From Planctomycetota bacterium (GTDB taxonomy: Bacteria; Planctomycetota; UBA11346), in the NCBI GenBank assembly GCA_013816485.1, contig JACDEI010000001.1:124001-188000 (forward strand): a DNA stretch of 64,000 nt, written 5' to 3'. The notes below the pieces were generated by a model. The model made no database searches and had not been told where the DNA came from. It was given only the letters and a program-made list of their open reading frames with translations. The position numbers and the translations under genes are program-made. The stretch's first letter is position 1, and the number at the start of each line of letters is the position of its first letter. Shown here one piece after another: positions 34,837 to 43,285 of the stretch.

Positions 34837-36047
34837 TCAAAGCACAGTTCCGTCACTGGGCTGAACTGATCGACGATCCGATGCTTTTAGTCAACGGGAC
34901 TGGCATCGTCATCGAGATGAACTCCCAGGCGCCGCAGCTTTTCCAGCGACCACGGCGCGAGATGCTCGGTCGGCGCCTGCACGATTTCGTCACGGCCGGA
35001 ACAGTGCCGATCGACGATTACCTGGCGCTCTGCGCGCGGACGAGCGAATACCTGCCGGGCGCCCTTATCGTCGTCCGGGGCGCAGAGCAGGTGCCGTGTC
35101 GCGCGGACGGGGCGGCTGGTCACGGCGACGGCACAGGCACTCGGTGCATCATCCTCCGGCTTCGCACGAAGTCGGACGCGGGCCGCAGCTTCGAGATCCT
35201 CAATCACACGCACCAGATCGAGCGGTTGGGGTACGAGATCGACCTGCGGAAGGCGGCGCAGGCCGCGCTCCAAGAAGTGCACGCGCAACTGGAGACACGG
35301 GTACGAGAGCGGACGGCCGATCTGGAACGCGCGAACGCGGAACTCAGGGCATTGACCGACAACCTGAAGGCAGCGAACGCGGAACTGGAGCAGTTCAGCT
35401 ACATCACCTCGCACGACCTTCAGGAGCCGATCCGCATGGTCAGCATGTTCATGCAAAGGCTCACGCAGGGTGGTCCACATCTGAGCGCCGAGCAGCGAGA
35501 GCAGTACATGCGCTATGTCGAGGAAGGCGCGGAGCGCATGCGCCTCCTCATCGAGGATCTGCTGCGCTACAACAGTATCGAGCGTGATCGGGATGGACGT
35601 ATCCTCATCGACAGTGAGTCGGCCGTGCGCGGCGCGCTGGACAATCTCACACAGCTCATCACCGCTAGTCGTGTCAAGGTCATCATCGCCGGCGCGTTCC
35701 CCCACGTGGTGGCCAACCCCCAGCAGCTCATGCAGGTTTTCCAGAACCTGATTCAGAATGCGATCAAGTACGGTCCAGACCGGGACTCGAGGATCGAGGT
35801 TGTCGCCCGGCCGCTCGACGAAGCCTGGCAGTTCTCTGTGCGCGACAACGGGATCGGCATCGAGCCGCAGTACTACGAGAAGATCTTCGCGGTCTTCCAG
35901 CGGCTCCACGGGAGGGATCAATACTCGGGGACAGGGATGGGTTTGGCGATCTGCAAAAAAGTCGTCGAACGACACGGCGGGCGTATCTGGGTCGATTCGG
36001 TGCCGGGCGTAGGATCGACCTTCCACTTCACGGTGCCGAAAGTATGA
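34833..36047 (+). CDS. PAS-histidine kinase coupled to the MetOD1 protein
   Basis: A 404-residue protein beginning at TTG. PAS-like domain (about 5-75: DDPMLLVNGTGIVIEMNSQA), coiled coil (ADLERANAELRALTDNLKAA), HisKA with H194 in ITSHDLQEPIRMV, and HATPase (FQNLIQNAIKYG, VRDNGIGIEPQYYEKIFAVF, GTGMGLAICKKVV). The H-box form is shared with the kinases at 28435 and 32116. It is preceded by the MetOD1 gene (TTGA overlap) and followed by a response regulator (ATGA overlap), giving a compact three-gene signalling unit. Confidence 0.9.
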   Translation: MIKAQFRHWAELIDDPMLLVNGTGIVIEMNSQAPQLFQRPRREMLGRRLHDFVTAGTVPIDDYLALCARTSEYLPGALIVVRGAEQVPCRADGAAGHGDGTGTRCIILRLRTKSDAGRSFEILNHTHQIERLGYEIDLRKAAQAALQEVHAQLETRVRERTADLERANAELRALTDNLKAANAELEQFSYITSHDLQEPIRMVSMFMQRLTQGGPHLSAEQREQYMRYVEEGAERMRLLIEDLLRYNSIERDRDGRILIDSESAVRGALDNLTQLITASRVKVIIAGAFPHVVANPQQLMQVFQNLIQNAIKYGPDRDSRIEVVARPLDEAWQFSVRDNGIGIEPQYYEKIFAVFQRLHGRDQYSGTGMGLAICKKVVERHGGRIWVDSVPGVGSTFHFTVPKV

Positions 36048-36574
36048 CCGTGCACGTGCCAGCCCTGCTGATCGTCGATGACAACCCCTGCGATGTGGAA
36101 CTCCTGCGCGACGCCTTCACCGAGTTGGCCATCGGTGCGACGTTCATGGTGGCCGCGGACGGTGTCGAGGCGATCACGCTCCTGAAGCAGGTGAGCCTCG
36201 GTACCGCTGAACGCCCCGCCGCGATCCTGCTCGACCTGAACATGCCCCGCGTGAACGGCCGCGAGGTGCTGTCCTACATCAAGGCGACAGCCGCGATCGC
36301 GGCCATCCCGACCATCATCCTCACCTCGTCGTCTTCCCCCAAGGACCGTGCCGAGTGCTTGGAGAAGGGCGCCGACGCCTACTTCACCAAGGCGAGCACC
36401 TTGCAGGAGCTCGAGGCACTCGCACGACAGATCAACGGCCTCGTCGCCAAGGGACCGGTGACGAAGCGTCGCCAGCCGCCCGCGTCCGGCCCCACGGGAG
36501 GCCTAGTCGGCTTTTTTGCCGCCGTGTGGTCTCTCGCGGGCAGGCCGGCCAGCGGCGTGCTCCGTCTCGGGTGA
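36044..36574 (+). CDS. Rcp1-like response regulator with short tail
   Basis: A 176-residue protein. Receiver at about 1-130: LLIVDDNPCDVELLRDAF, acceptor in ILLDLNMPRVNG, switch in IILTSSSSP, Lys in YFTKASTLQEL. A 45-residue Pro/Gly tail with a hydrophobic end follows (GGLVGFFAAVWSLAGRPASG), with no DNA-binding domain. The ATG overlaps the kinase stop as ATGA. Confidence 0.9.
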   Translation: MTVHVPALLIVDDNPCDVELLRDAFTELAIGATFMVAADGVEAITLLKQVSLGTAERPAAILLDLNMPRVNGREVLSYIKATAAIAAIPTIILTSSSSPKDRAECLEKGADAYFTKASTLQELEALARQINGLVAKGPVTKRRQPPASGPTGGLVGFFAAVWSLAGRPASGVLRLG

Positions 36575-36694
36575 CGACCCCGCTGTGACGATGGAGCGCC
36601 TCGCGACCTCAATGGAGTGGTTGGGGAACCATGAAATTCCTGTTACGTCTTGAGGTGGCTTACGTCGCCCTGCACGCCAGTGGTGATCCTAAAT

Positions 36695-36830
36695 TCGGCG
36701 ATTGAACCGCCACGACGACACGACGCCATGTGACAACAGCGACTTGCGTCGACGAGCCCTTTCATCTGTCAGGTGCTCTGGTGATTTGCTCCAAACGGTG
36801 ATCTCGTGGCGTCGTGGCGGTTCCTATTCT
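36695..36830. repeat. Family A hairpin repeat, copy 2
   Basis: Left arm GGCGATTGAACCGCCACGAC plus CGACACGACGCCA (from 36698). Right arm TCGTGGCGTCGTGGCGGTTC (36806-36825). They enclose about 75 nt. Confidence 0.85.
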
Positions 36831-36850
36831 GCCGCTCCACGGGTGATGGA

Positions 36851-36870
36851 TCGTGCAGGATGCAATCAGC
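36851..36870. promoter_or_regulatory. TGCA-N3-TGCA dyad, putative enhancer site
   Basis: CGTGCA-GGA-TGCAATCAGC, 68 bp upstream of the promoter of the sigma54 activator gene. This suggests the activator may control its own gene. Confidence 0.45.
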
Positions 36871-36937
36871 CATTGTTCCAATCTGTTCAAAATGGAGGGC
36901 GGAGCACCCGGTGGCCACCCCTGCGCGTCACGAGGGT

Positions 36938-36954
36938 TTGGCATGGTGGGTGCA
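36938..36954 (+). promoter_or_regulatory. sigma54-like promoter of the activator gene
   Basis: TTGGCATG-N4-GTGCA with correct spacing. The predicted start is near 36965, about 150 nt before the ATG at 37116. Confidence 0.55.
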
Positions 36955-37115
36955 AAACGCCCCGGTGGTTGCGCCTTCCGCGTGGCCACCAGGAGTCCAG
37001 TGCGTGGCTGCGTTCAATTCCATGCTGATCCAGGTGCTCAGCTACACGATGGCCGGACATCCCTCCCTGTGAGGGTGCAGGACGCGATCGTCTGCTTCAC
37101 CGCCCTGGTGCCCTT

Positions 37116-38474
37116 ATGCTGACCGAGACCACACCAGTTCCTCATCTCGTCCCAACGCTGTCACGGGTCATGGTCCTCACTCCGGAAGTGCGGACCTTCG
37201 TCCTGATGTCCAACAGCCTGCGTGCGCTCGGTTGTCAGGTGACCCGCGCTACGGCGTTGTCTCCGGCGATCCAGATCCTGCGGGGAACCCCCCATGATGT
37301 GCTGTTTCTTGATCTGCCCGGGAAAGGCGATCATGCCAGTTGGGTGCCACAACTGCTCGCGGAAAACTATTCGTTGCGCATCGTCGCAGTCGCCGCGCCG
37401 GAATGCCTGACCAGCGCCGTGAGCTGCCTGCGTGCCGGAGCCCAGGACTGCCTGCCAAAACCCATCGATCCTTGTCGTTTGCGCCGATTGGTGACCCAGA
37501 CCACTGCGCCCGACGCCGACGTCAGCGCTGCGGTCAGCAACGCCTCGGGCATGCGCCTGGCGATGGACAGCATCCGCCGGGCGGCGCTGAGCGATCTGCC
37601 GGTGATGCTGCGCGGTGAAAACGGCACCGGGAAGACCATGTTCGCTGAAGCCCTGCACCGTTGCAGTCGACGCGCCGGACGTCCGTTCGTTACGGTGAAC
37701 TGTCCATCGCTCTCTGCCGAACTCGTTATCAGTGACTTGTTTGGTCATAGCAAAGGAGCCTTCACCGGAGCGATAGCCGATCAGGTCGGCAAGGTCGAAT
37801 CGGCAGAGGGTGGCTCGCTGTTCCTCGACGAACTCGGCGATCTGCCGGGCAGCGTCCAGGCACGTATCCTGCGCTTCCTCCAGGAACGGGCGTTTGAGCG
37901 TCTGGGTGAAACCGTGACCCGTCATGCGGATGTGCGACTGATCACCGCCACCAACCGCGACCTCGAAGCCCTGATCGCCAACGGTGCCTTCCGCCCCGAT
38001 CTGTTCTACCGGCTCAGTGGCATCGAGATCACCATCCCGCCCTTGCGCGAGCGACGCGGCGATATCGTCAAGCTCGCCCGAGGGTTCCTGCAGACGCACG
38101 CGAAGAACCATGGACGGACGATAGAATTCGCGGCGAACACCATCGAACTGCTCACGGCCTATGACTGGCCCGGCAATGTGCGTGAACTCAGCAACGAGAT
38201 CCAACGTGCCGTGGTCATGACCAATGGCTCGGTCATCACGCCTGATCATCTTTCGCCACGTCTGCGCTGTCCGCAGACCAATCAGGTGTACATGGGCGGT
38301 GATTTCACCATCCAGCAGATTTCCGATCACCATGTGGCGAGCGTGTTGAGGCGTCATCCGCGAGTCGGACAAGTGGCGCGCATCCTCGACATCGAACGGT
38401 CGACCCTGTTGACCAAGCGGCGTCGTCTGGGCATCCGCCCGTCGCGTTCAGAAGTTGTGGCGCAACCCGGATGA
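37116..38474 (+). CDS. sigma54-dependent transcriptional activator (NtrC family) with degenerate receiver
   Basis: A 452-residue protein. The N-terminal receiver-like domain keeps an Asp in VLFLDLPGKGD, but the acidic pair that binds Mg is replaced (VMVLTPEVRTF), so normal phosphorylation is doubtful. AAA+ domain: Walker A GENGTGKT (about 167-174), sigma54 contact loop GAFTGA intact (214-219), Walker B GGSLFLDELGDLP, arginine finger region FRPDLFYRL. The C-terminal Fis-type helix-turn-helix is VGQVARILDIERSTLLTKRR. It is the only such activator in the window and carries a sigma54-like promoter and a dyad upstream. It probably binds TGCA-N3-TGCA sites; that is inference. Confidence 0.9.
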   Translation: MLTETTPVPHLVPTLSRVMVLTPEVRTFVLMSNSLRALGCQVTRATALSPAIQILRGTPHDVLFLDLPGKGDHASWVPQLLAENYSLRIVAVAAPECLTSAVSCLRAGAQDCLPKPIDPCRLRRLVTQTTAPDADVSAAVSNASGMRLAMDSIRRAALSDLPVMLRGENGTGKTMFAEALHRCSRRAGRPFVTVNCPSLSAELVISDLFGHSKGAFTGAIADQVGKVESAEGGSLFLDELGDLPGSVQARILRFLQERAFERLGETVTRHADVRLITATNRDLEALIANGAFRPDLFYRLSGIEITIPPLRERRGDIVKLARGFLQTHAKNHGRTIEFAANTIELLTAYDWPGNVRELSNEIQRAVVMTNGSVITPDHLSPRLRCPQTNQVYMGGDFTIQQISDHHVASVLRRHPRVGQVARILDIERSTLLTKRRRLGIRPSRSEVVAQPG

Positions 38475-38635
38475 CCCGCTAGGCGCGAACCGCACCGTGG
38501 TCGTCAGTGCATAATCCAACCTCCCTGGCCACACATCCGCGACTTTGCAGTGGCGATACGGTCGGCGTTTCCGCTCAGCCTGCGTCCGTGGGGCGAGAAA
38601 CGCCGCGGAGAACGCGCGGAGTTACGCAGGCACGC

Positions 38636-38652
38636 TTGGCATGATAGATGCT
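38636..38652 (+). promoter_or_regulatory. sigma54-like promoter of the Gfo/Idh operon
   Basis: TTGGCATG-N4-ATGCT with correct spacing. The predicted start is near 38663, 16 nt before the ATG at 38679. Half-sites GTGCATAATCC (38507) and TTTGCAGTGG (38544) lie 80-130 bp upstream. Confidence 0.6.
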
Positions 38653-38678
38653 CGCCAGCAGGGACATCCCTGGGGAAC

Positions 38679-39863
38679 ATGATGCCTCGCGCCGCCCGCT
38701 CCCCGTCGCCTACGCGCAAGCGTTCCTCCGCCAAGCGTCCGGCGTCGCGGACGAACCTCCCGCCGGTGCGGTATGCGGTGATCGGCCTCGGCCACATCGC
38801 CCAGACCGCGGTGCTGCCGGGCATGGCTCAGGCCAAGGGCAGCCAGATCGCGGCGCTGGTCAGCGATGATCCGGTCAAACTCAAGGTCCTGGGGCGTCGC
38901 TATCAGGTGCCGATCACCATCGGCTACGAAGATCTAGAAGGCCTGCTCGCCTCCGGAGAGATCGACGCGGTCTACATCGCCCTGCCCAACGAACTGCATT
39001 ATCAGTTCACCATGCGCGCCCTGTGCCTGGGGATCCATGTGCTGGTCGAGAAGCCGATGGCGGTCACCGCCCAGCAATGCCTGGTGATGATCGAGACCGC
39101 CACGATCAGCCAAGCGCGTTTGATGGTCGCTTATCGCCTGCACTTCGAACGCGCCAACCTCCATGCCGTGGCATTGGCGCAGGAGCGCAAGATCGGCGAG
39201 CTGCGGTTCTTCAACTCGATCTTCAGCATGCAGGTAGCCAAGGGCGATATCCGGACGCATCCGGTGGCGAGCGGCGGCGGCCCGCTCTACGATCTCGGCG
39301 TCTACTGCATCAATGCCGCACGTGGGCTATTCCAGTCCGAGCCCAGCGAAGTCAGCGCCTTCGCCGTCCGCAGTGACGATGAACGTTTCGCCAAAACCGA
39401 CGAGATGGTCACCGCGATCATGCGTTTCCCAGGCGAACGCCTGGCGTCCTTCACCGCCAGCTTCGGCGCGGCCAACACCGCGGCCTATGATCTGGTGGGA
39501 ACGCTCGGCAGCGTGCGCCTCGACCCGGCCTACGAGTACGCCGAGGAACTGTGCCAACGCATCACCATCAAGGGTAGGACCACCACCCGCACCCAGCCGG
39601 TGGGTGATCAGTTCGCCGCCGAGATCGATTATTTCTCGCGTTGCATCCGCACGGGTGAAGAACCGGAGCCCTCCGGTGTCGAGGGGTTTGCCGATGTGCG
39701 CGTGGTCGAAGCGATCATCGAATCGGTGTGCAGCGGTCGTCCGGTCGCCATCCCGCATCTGAAGATGCCGCTCCAACGTCCCGAGCCGCGGCTGGCGATC
39801 CGCTACCCGGCGGGAACGCAGCCGGAGCCGGTGCACGCGCCGCAGCCACATCAGGATCCGTGA
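38679..39863 (+). CDS. Gfo/Idh/MocA family oxidoreductase
   Basis: A 394-residue protein. The N-terminal Rossmann fold has YAVIGLGHIAQTAVLPGM for NAD(P), and the family lysine lies in HVLVEKPMAVT. The C-terminal alpha/beta domain contains GGGPLYDLGVYCINAARGLF, as in glucose-fructose-oxidoreductase-like members. It probably oxidises or reduces a sugar or cyclitol. The Arg/Ser/Pro-rich first 35 residues are unusual. The ATG at 38679 (followed at once by a second ATG) has GGGGA just upstream. It heads an operon with the genes at 39887 and 40244. Confidence 0.88.
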   Translation: MMPRAARSPSPTRKRSSAKRPASRTNLPPVRYAVIGLGHIAQTAVLPGMAQAKGSQIAALVSDDPVKLKVLGRRYQVPITIGYEDLEGLLASGEIDAVYIALPNELHYQFTMRALCLGIHVLVEKPMAVTAQQCLVMIETATISQARLMVAYRLHFERANLHAVALAQERKIGELRFFNSIFSMQVAKGDIRTHPVASGGGPLYDLGVYCINAARGLFQSEPSEVSAFAVRSDDERFAKTDEMVTAIMRFPGERLASFTASFGAANTAAYDLVGTLGSVRLDPAYEYAEELCQRITIKGRTTTRTQPVGDQFAAEIDYFSRCIRTGEEPEPSGVEGFADVRVVEAIIESVCSGRPVAIPHLKMPLQRPEPRLAIRYPAGTQPEPVHAPQPHQDP

Positions 39864-39886
39864 AACCAACCACCCAGGAGCATCCC

Positions 39887-40237
39887 ATGAGCAGCATCGT
39901 CGACTCCCTGTCCCTCCATGCCATCGACCTGCACTACGATTACCTCGGTGCTGAGCGAGCTCTCGCCCTGGTTCAGAACGGGATGGTGGTCTCGACGTTT
40001 CCTGGCACGCAATGGCAGGCGGCGCTTGATCTCGCCCGGGTGTTGAGCCGTGCCTTGGGACAAGTGGTCGCGGTATTCCGTCTGCCGCGCTCGGTAGCGG
40101 AGGGACTGCATGCCGGTGAGCGGGTATCCACCGATGAGCCGGCCTGGACTTGCATGGCACAGGTGCGTCCGTCCCTGCTGGCGGGTATCGAGGTCGAGAT
40201 ATGGGACTCGGAGATGACCACCCAGATCACGCCGTAG
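39887..40237 (+). CDS. Hypothetical protein, 116 residues
   Basis: Starts MSSIVDSLSLHAIDLHYDYL with AGGAG before the ATG. Segments such as ERALALVQNGMVVSTFPGTQ and LAGIEVEIWDSEM suggest a small alpha/beta fold. No family is recognised. It lies between the oxidoreductase and SDR genes (23 and 6 bp gaps), so it is part of the same operon. Confidence 0.6.
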   Translation: MSSIVDSLSLHAIDLHYDYLGAERALALVQNGMVVSTFPGTQWQAALDLARVLSRALGQVVAVFRLPRSVAEGLHAGERVSTDEPAWTCMAQVRPSLLAGIEVEIWDSEMTTQITP

Positions 40238-40243
40238 GTCACC

Positions 40244-41110
40244 ATGGCTGCACCGTCCAAAGCGCGGAAGCTCCGACCAGCCCAGCATCAGCGTCGTCAA
40301 CCGGGACGGCAGAAACCGTTGCGGCCGGCCAACCAGGCTGACGGCGAGGCCTACCAGGGCTGCGGCCTGCTGCGTGGCCAGGTGGCGATCGTCACCGGTG
40401 GCGACAGCGGCATCGGCCGTGCCGTGGTGGTGGCCTTCGCCAAGGAAGGGGCGGACATCGTCTTCGATTACCTTGAGGAAGGTGAAGACGCGGCGCATAC
40501 CTGCATGCTGGTCGAGCGGGCCGGACGCCGCTGTGTCGCGCTGCGGGGTGATCTGGTCTCTGCAGCACATCGTCGCCAGCTGGTGACGGAAGCCCGTCGT
40601 CTTGGACGCATCGACATCCTGGTGAACAACGCGGCGGTGCATTTTCCGGCCGACCGCATCGAGGATCTCGACTGGCGGCAGGTCGAGCGCACGTTCGCGG
40701 TGAACATCGTCGCGCCGATGCGCCTTACGGCCTTGGTGGTGCCGCACCTGAAGGAGGGCGCGAGCATCATCAACACTGCCTCGGTGGTGGCCTACCGGGG
40801 CAGCGCGCATCTGCTGGATTATGCCGCGACCAAGGGCGCACTCATCGCGTGGACACGCGCGCTGTCGGCGTCACTGGTGGAGCGCGGCATCCGCGTCAAT
40901 GCGGTGGCTCCAGGGCCGATCTGGACGCCGTTGGTCGCCTCATCGTTCACGCCCAAGGAAGTGGCGACGTTCGGCTCACAGGTGCCGATGAAGCGCGCGG
41001 GCCAGCCGGATGAGGTCGCTCCCGCTTACGTTCTGCTCGCGAGTGCACGTGGCTCGTACATCAGCGGCCAATGCATCCACGTAAACGGCGGCGAGATCGT
41101 CAACGGCTGA
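40244..41110 (+). CDS. Short-chain dehydrogenase/reductase, YghA-like
   Basis: A 288-residue protein. The N-terminal 45 residues are basic and Gln/Pro-rich. The classical SDR core follows: VAIVTGGDSGIGRAVVVAFA (cofactor), ILVNNAAVH, Ser in INTASVVAY and the catalytic pair in YAATK; the end is ISGQCIHVNGGEIVNG. The GGDSGIGRA form with a long N-terminal arm is typical of YghA-like, often stress-induced, NADP-dependent SDRs. It is the last gene of the operon driven by the promoter at 38636. Confidence 0.88.
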   Translation: MAAPSKARKLRPAQHQRRQPGRQKPLRPANQADGEAYQGCGLLRGQVAIVTGGDSGIGRAVVVAFAKEGADIVFDYLEEGEDAAHTCMLVERAGRRCVALRGDLVSAAHRRQLVTEARRLGRIDILVNNAAVHFPADRIEDLDWRQVERTFAVNIVAPMRLTALVVPHLKEGASIINTASVVAYRGSAHLLDYAATKGALIAWTRALSASLVERGIRVNAVAPGPIWTPLVASSFTPKEVATFGSQVPMKRAGQPDEVAPAYVLLASARGSYISGQCIHVNGGEIVNG

Positions 41111-41119
41111 ACGCCCGCG

Positions 41120-41401
41120 TCACGGACGTGGCGTGGGGATCAGCAGGCGGCCGGAGGAATCCGGCGTTAAGTCATCGGCGTGGTGTTGACAGGCGTGGAT
41201 CGCGTCAGCCAAGTCGGCAAACTCCGCCGTGTTCTCCGGGTTCCGCATAACCGTCGTAACGGGTGCATGACTGTCGCCGACACGGGTGAAGCGTCCGTGC
41301 CAACGGTGGTACCCGTCGCATTCCACCACATAGGTCCCTTTCGCCACGACTGCGGTCGCACGTTTGATCGCCCATTCGAATTTCCAGGTGAGCAGGATCA
41401 C
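41120..41401 (-). CDS. Hypothetical protein, 93 residues
   Basis: Starts MILLTWKFEWAIKRATAVVA and contains TYVVECDGYHRWHGRFTRVG, FADLADAIHACQHHADD and a Pro-rich end. No family is recognised; the central Cys/His/Trp run might bind metal. It converges on the SDR gene with a 9-bp gap. Confidence 0.5.
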   Translation of the reverse strand: MILLTWKFEWAIKRATAVVAKGTYVVECDGYHRWHGRFTRVGDSHAPVTTVMRNPENTAEFADLADAIHACQHHADDLTPDSSGRLLIPTPRP

Positions 41402-41462
41402 GCGAAAAGCATCCGTCCAAGGCCATGGACGTCACCTGGTACGGGCCGCGTGCTAGGTTTTT

Positions 41463-42074
41463 TCATGGCCCGAGCAGATCGAGTTGGTTGTCCACCATGC
41501 GCACGCCGGTGACCTGTCCCGCGACCACGGCGAGGTGGTCGCGCTCAGAATCGGTGGCGACCGCCCCCCGCAGCGTCACTTCGCCATCCAGCGTGCTGAT
41601 GGTGATGAGCGCGCCATCATGCGACAAACCGGGCTGCGCCGACAAGACGCGGTAGACCGCTGACGTGATGGAGGAATCGCGCTGTGCCGGGGTGGATGGT
41701 GTCTTGATGGTGCCAGGAGGTACGGCGGCTTCGCCGGCGGAACCTGCTGACGGCAATGCGCTGACCGGCGGCGAAGGCGGTGCCAGCGCTGGCGCGGTGG
41801 TCGGTGAGGAGGTCGGCGGAGGTGGCAAGGGTTGTGGTGCACCCGGATGGTTGGGCACCCCAGGGGTGGTCGGCGCGGTCGCTGGTGGCAGCGGGAGCGC
41901 ATCATCACGCTGCGGTTGCGCTGTCCGATCCGGCGCGACCGGCACGGTTTCGCCCGCTTTTTCCCCTGGGGTCGGGAGCGGTTTGGTTGCGATCGGTTGC
42001 TGCTGATCGCAGCCGCTGGCGAGGAAGAGGAGAACGAAGGACAGGATGAGCGAGCGGCGTTGGATCGTTTCCAT
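41463..42074 (-). CDS. BON-domain lipoprotein with Pro-rich linker
   Basis: A 203-residue protein. Signal and lipobox (LILSFVLLFLASGC), then about 100 residues rich in Pro, Ala and Thr (linker through the envelope). A C-terminal BON domain follows (ITSAVYRVLSAQPGLSHDGA, TISTLDGEVTLRGAVATDSE). AAGGAG lies 6 nt before the ATG. Its layout is the same as that of the BON lipoprotein at 20974. It lies after the membrane-protein gene at 42158, separated by a strong hairpin. Confidence 0.82.
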   Translation of the reverse strand: METIQRRSLILSFVLLFLASGCDQQQPIATKPLPTPGEKAGETVPVAPDRTAQPQRDDALPLPPATAPTTPGVPNHPGAPQPLPPPPTSSPTTAPALAPPSPPVSALPSAGSAGEAAVPPGTIKTPSTPAQRDSSITSAVYRVLSAQPGLSHDGALITISTLDGEVTLRGAVATDSERDHLAVVAGQVTGVRMVDNQLDLLGP

Positions 42075-42103
42075 GGCGGACTCCTTGGTCTGGGAAAGTT
42101 CAA

Positions 42104-42134
42104 CGCGGCGGTGGGTGCAAGACCCACCGCCGCG
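42104..42134. terminator. Perfect 13-bp hairpin between two minus-strand genes
   Basis: CGCGGCGGTGGGT pairs with ACCCACCGCCGCG around a 5-nt loop, 24 bp after the stop of the membrane-protein gene. There is no T-tract, so it may act as an attenuator or an mRNA end stabiliser. Confidence 0.5.
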
Positions 42135-42157
42135 CAAACGCATTATCGTCGCTGGCG

Positions 42158-43135
42158 TCAACCGAACGAGGGCGCAGTCCGGCGCACCGCCGTGACCCCA
42201 CCCTCCTCGGTTTCTCCTTCCGTGCGGTAGATCATGCTGCCGCAGACGCCACCGAGCATCGCGGCGAAGAACCCCACGAGCATGAGCGCGAAGGCCATGG
42301 CTGCCGCCGTGGCGGTGAAGTTCTTGGCTGCGACTGCGGCCTGCGCCGCTTTTTCCTTGGCCTCAGCGACCGCGGCGTCGTAGCGATTGACCGTCGCATC
42401 CCAACTGCTTTGCCATTGGGCGATGGTCTTGACCGCGGCTTCGCGGCTGATGCCGACCTGCGCGGCGAGAATGGTGGCCAGCTCATCCGTCTCGGGTTTC
42501 GTCAGGCGCTGGTCCGCCTCGCGGGAGAAGAATTTCCCCAGCAGGTCGCTCATGCGCGAGGCTTCGGCGAGCCGGTTGTCGAGCGTGCCGGCCTGCGCGG
42601 CCGCGGCGGTTTTGCTCGCCGCCGCATCGATCTGGCTACGAACGGCGTCCCATGACGGGGCCGCGATCTCTGCGACCACGGGTGCCACCGCCTGGGCGCC
42701 ACGCGCAGCAGCCTGCACGCCGTCACCGACCAGGCTGAGGGTTCCGCCAGCGATCATGCCGACCGTCGTGGTGACCAACACGGCGGCGACCACCGCACCG
42801 GCGGCCCACACCAGGATGCCATGCAATCCGGCGATCATGCGCGAGTGGTAGTGCGCTAGGCGTCCAGCGACCCATCCACCCAGGAACAGACCGGCAAGTG
42901 CGCAGACGATCCAGGCGATGATGGTACCGATCGCGAGCGTCGAAGCGTTGGCGCTGTTGGCCTCGAATGGCGAATACATCGCCAGCCCGGCGGCGATGCA
43001 CAACTCGGCAAGCGCGATCTGCACCGCGATGGCGGTGAACATGCCGGCGATGACTGAGCCCCACGAGATGGTGGGACGGTTGGGGGGTGTGACCTCGACA
43101 ACCTCGGTCATGGGAACGGTGGGAGAGGGGGACAT
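42158..43135 (-). CDS. Conserved membrane protein with ISWGSVIAG motif
   Basis: A 325-residue protein. Three N-terminal helices (ISWGSVIAGMFTAIAVQIAL; LAIGTIIAWIVCALAGLFLG; LHGILVWAAGAVVAAVLVTT) are followed by a soluble Ala-rich helical stretch of about 130 residues and one C-terminal helix (AAMAFALMLVGFFAAMLGGV). The first helix motif matches a family often annotated PhnA-like, whose role is unknown. AGGAG lies 6 nt before the ATG. It has a near-consensus sigma54 site and an enhancer-like dyad upstream. Confidence 0.7.
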   Translation of the reverse strand: MSPSPTVPMTEVVEVTPPNRPTISWGSVIAGMFTAIAVQIALAELCIAAGLAMYSPFEANSANASTLAIGTIIAWIVCALAGLFLGGWVAGRLAHYHSRMIAGLHGILVWAAGAVVAAVLVTTTVGMIAGGTLSLVGDGVQAAARGAQAVAPVVAEIAAPSWDAVRSQIDAAASKTAAAAQAGTLDNRLAEASRMSDLLGKFFSREADQRLTKPETDELATILAAQVGISREAAVKTIAQWQSSWDATVNRYDAAVAEAKEKAAQAAVAAKNFTATAAAMAFALMLVGFFAAMLGGVCGSMIYRTEGETEEGGVTAVRRTAPSFG

Positions 43136-43171
43136 GAGTGCTCCTGATGGCGGTAGTGCCACCACGGCGAA

Positions 43172-43188
43172 AGTAAGGAGCGTGCCAA
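43172..43188 (-). promoter_or_regulatory. Near-consensus sigma54-like promoter
   Basis: On the minus strand TTGGCACG-N4-TTACTT. The -24 is perfect; the -12 has AC for GC. The predicted start is near 43161, 26 nt before the ATG. Confidence 0.45.
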
Positions 43189-43267
43189 TTATCACGTGCG
43201 ATGGATGCCGTCTCCGGCGTCCATGGCAGGTACGTGTGTGCATTTCTCGCTGTGGACCAAAACCCGG

Positions 43268-43285
43268 CGTTGCAGAATGCAGGGC
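43268..43285. promoter_or_regulatory. TGCA-N3-TGCA dyad, putative enhancer site
   Basis: GTTGCA-GAA-TGCAGGGC, 80 bp upstream of the minus-strand promoter at 43172-43188. The 10-mer GAATGCAGGG recurs, reversed, near 55090 upstream of the regulator gene at 54533. Confidence 0.45.

Larger units (their letters stand above)
36575..37115. other. Intergenic region before the sigma54 activator gene
   Basis: No gene in 541 bp. It holds the family A hairpin (36695-36830), an enhancer-like dyad (36851-36870) and a sigma54-like promoter (36938-36954). Confidence 0.6.
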
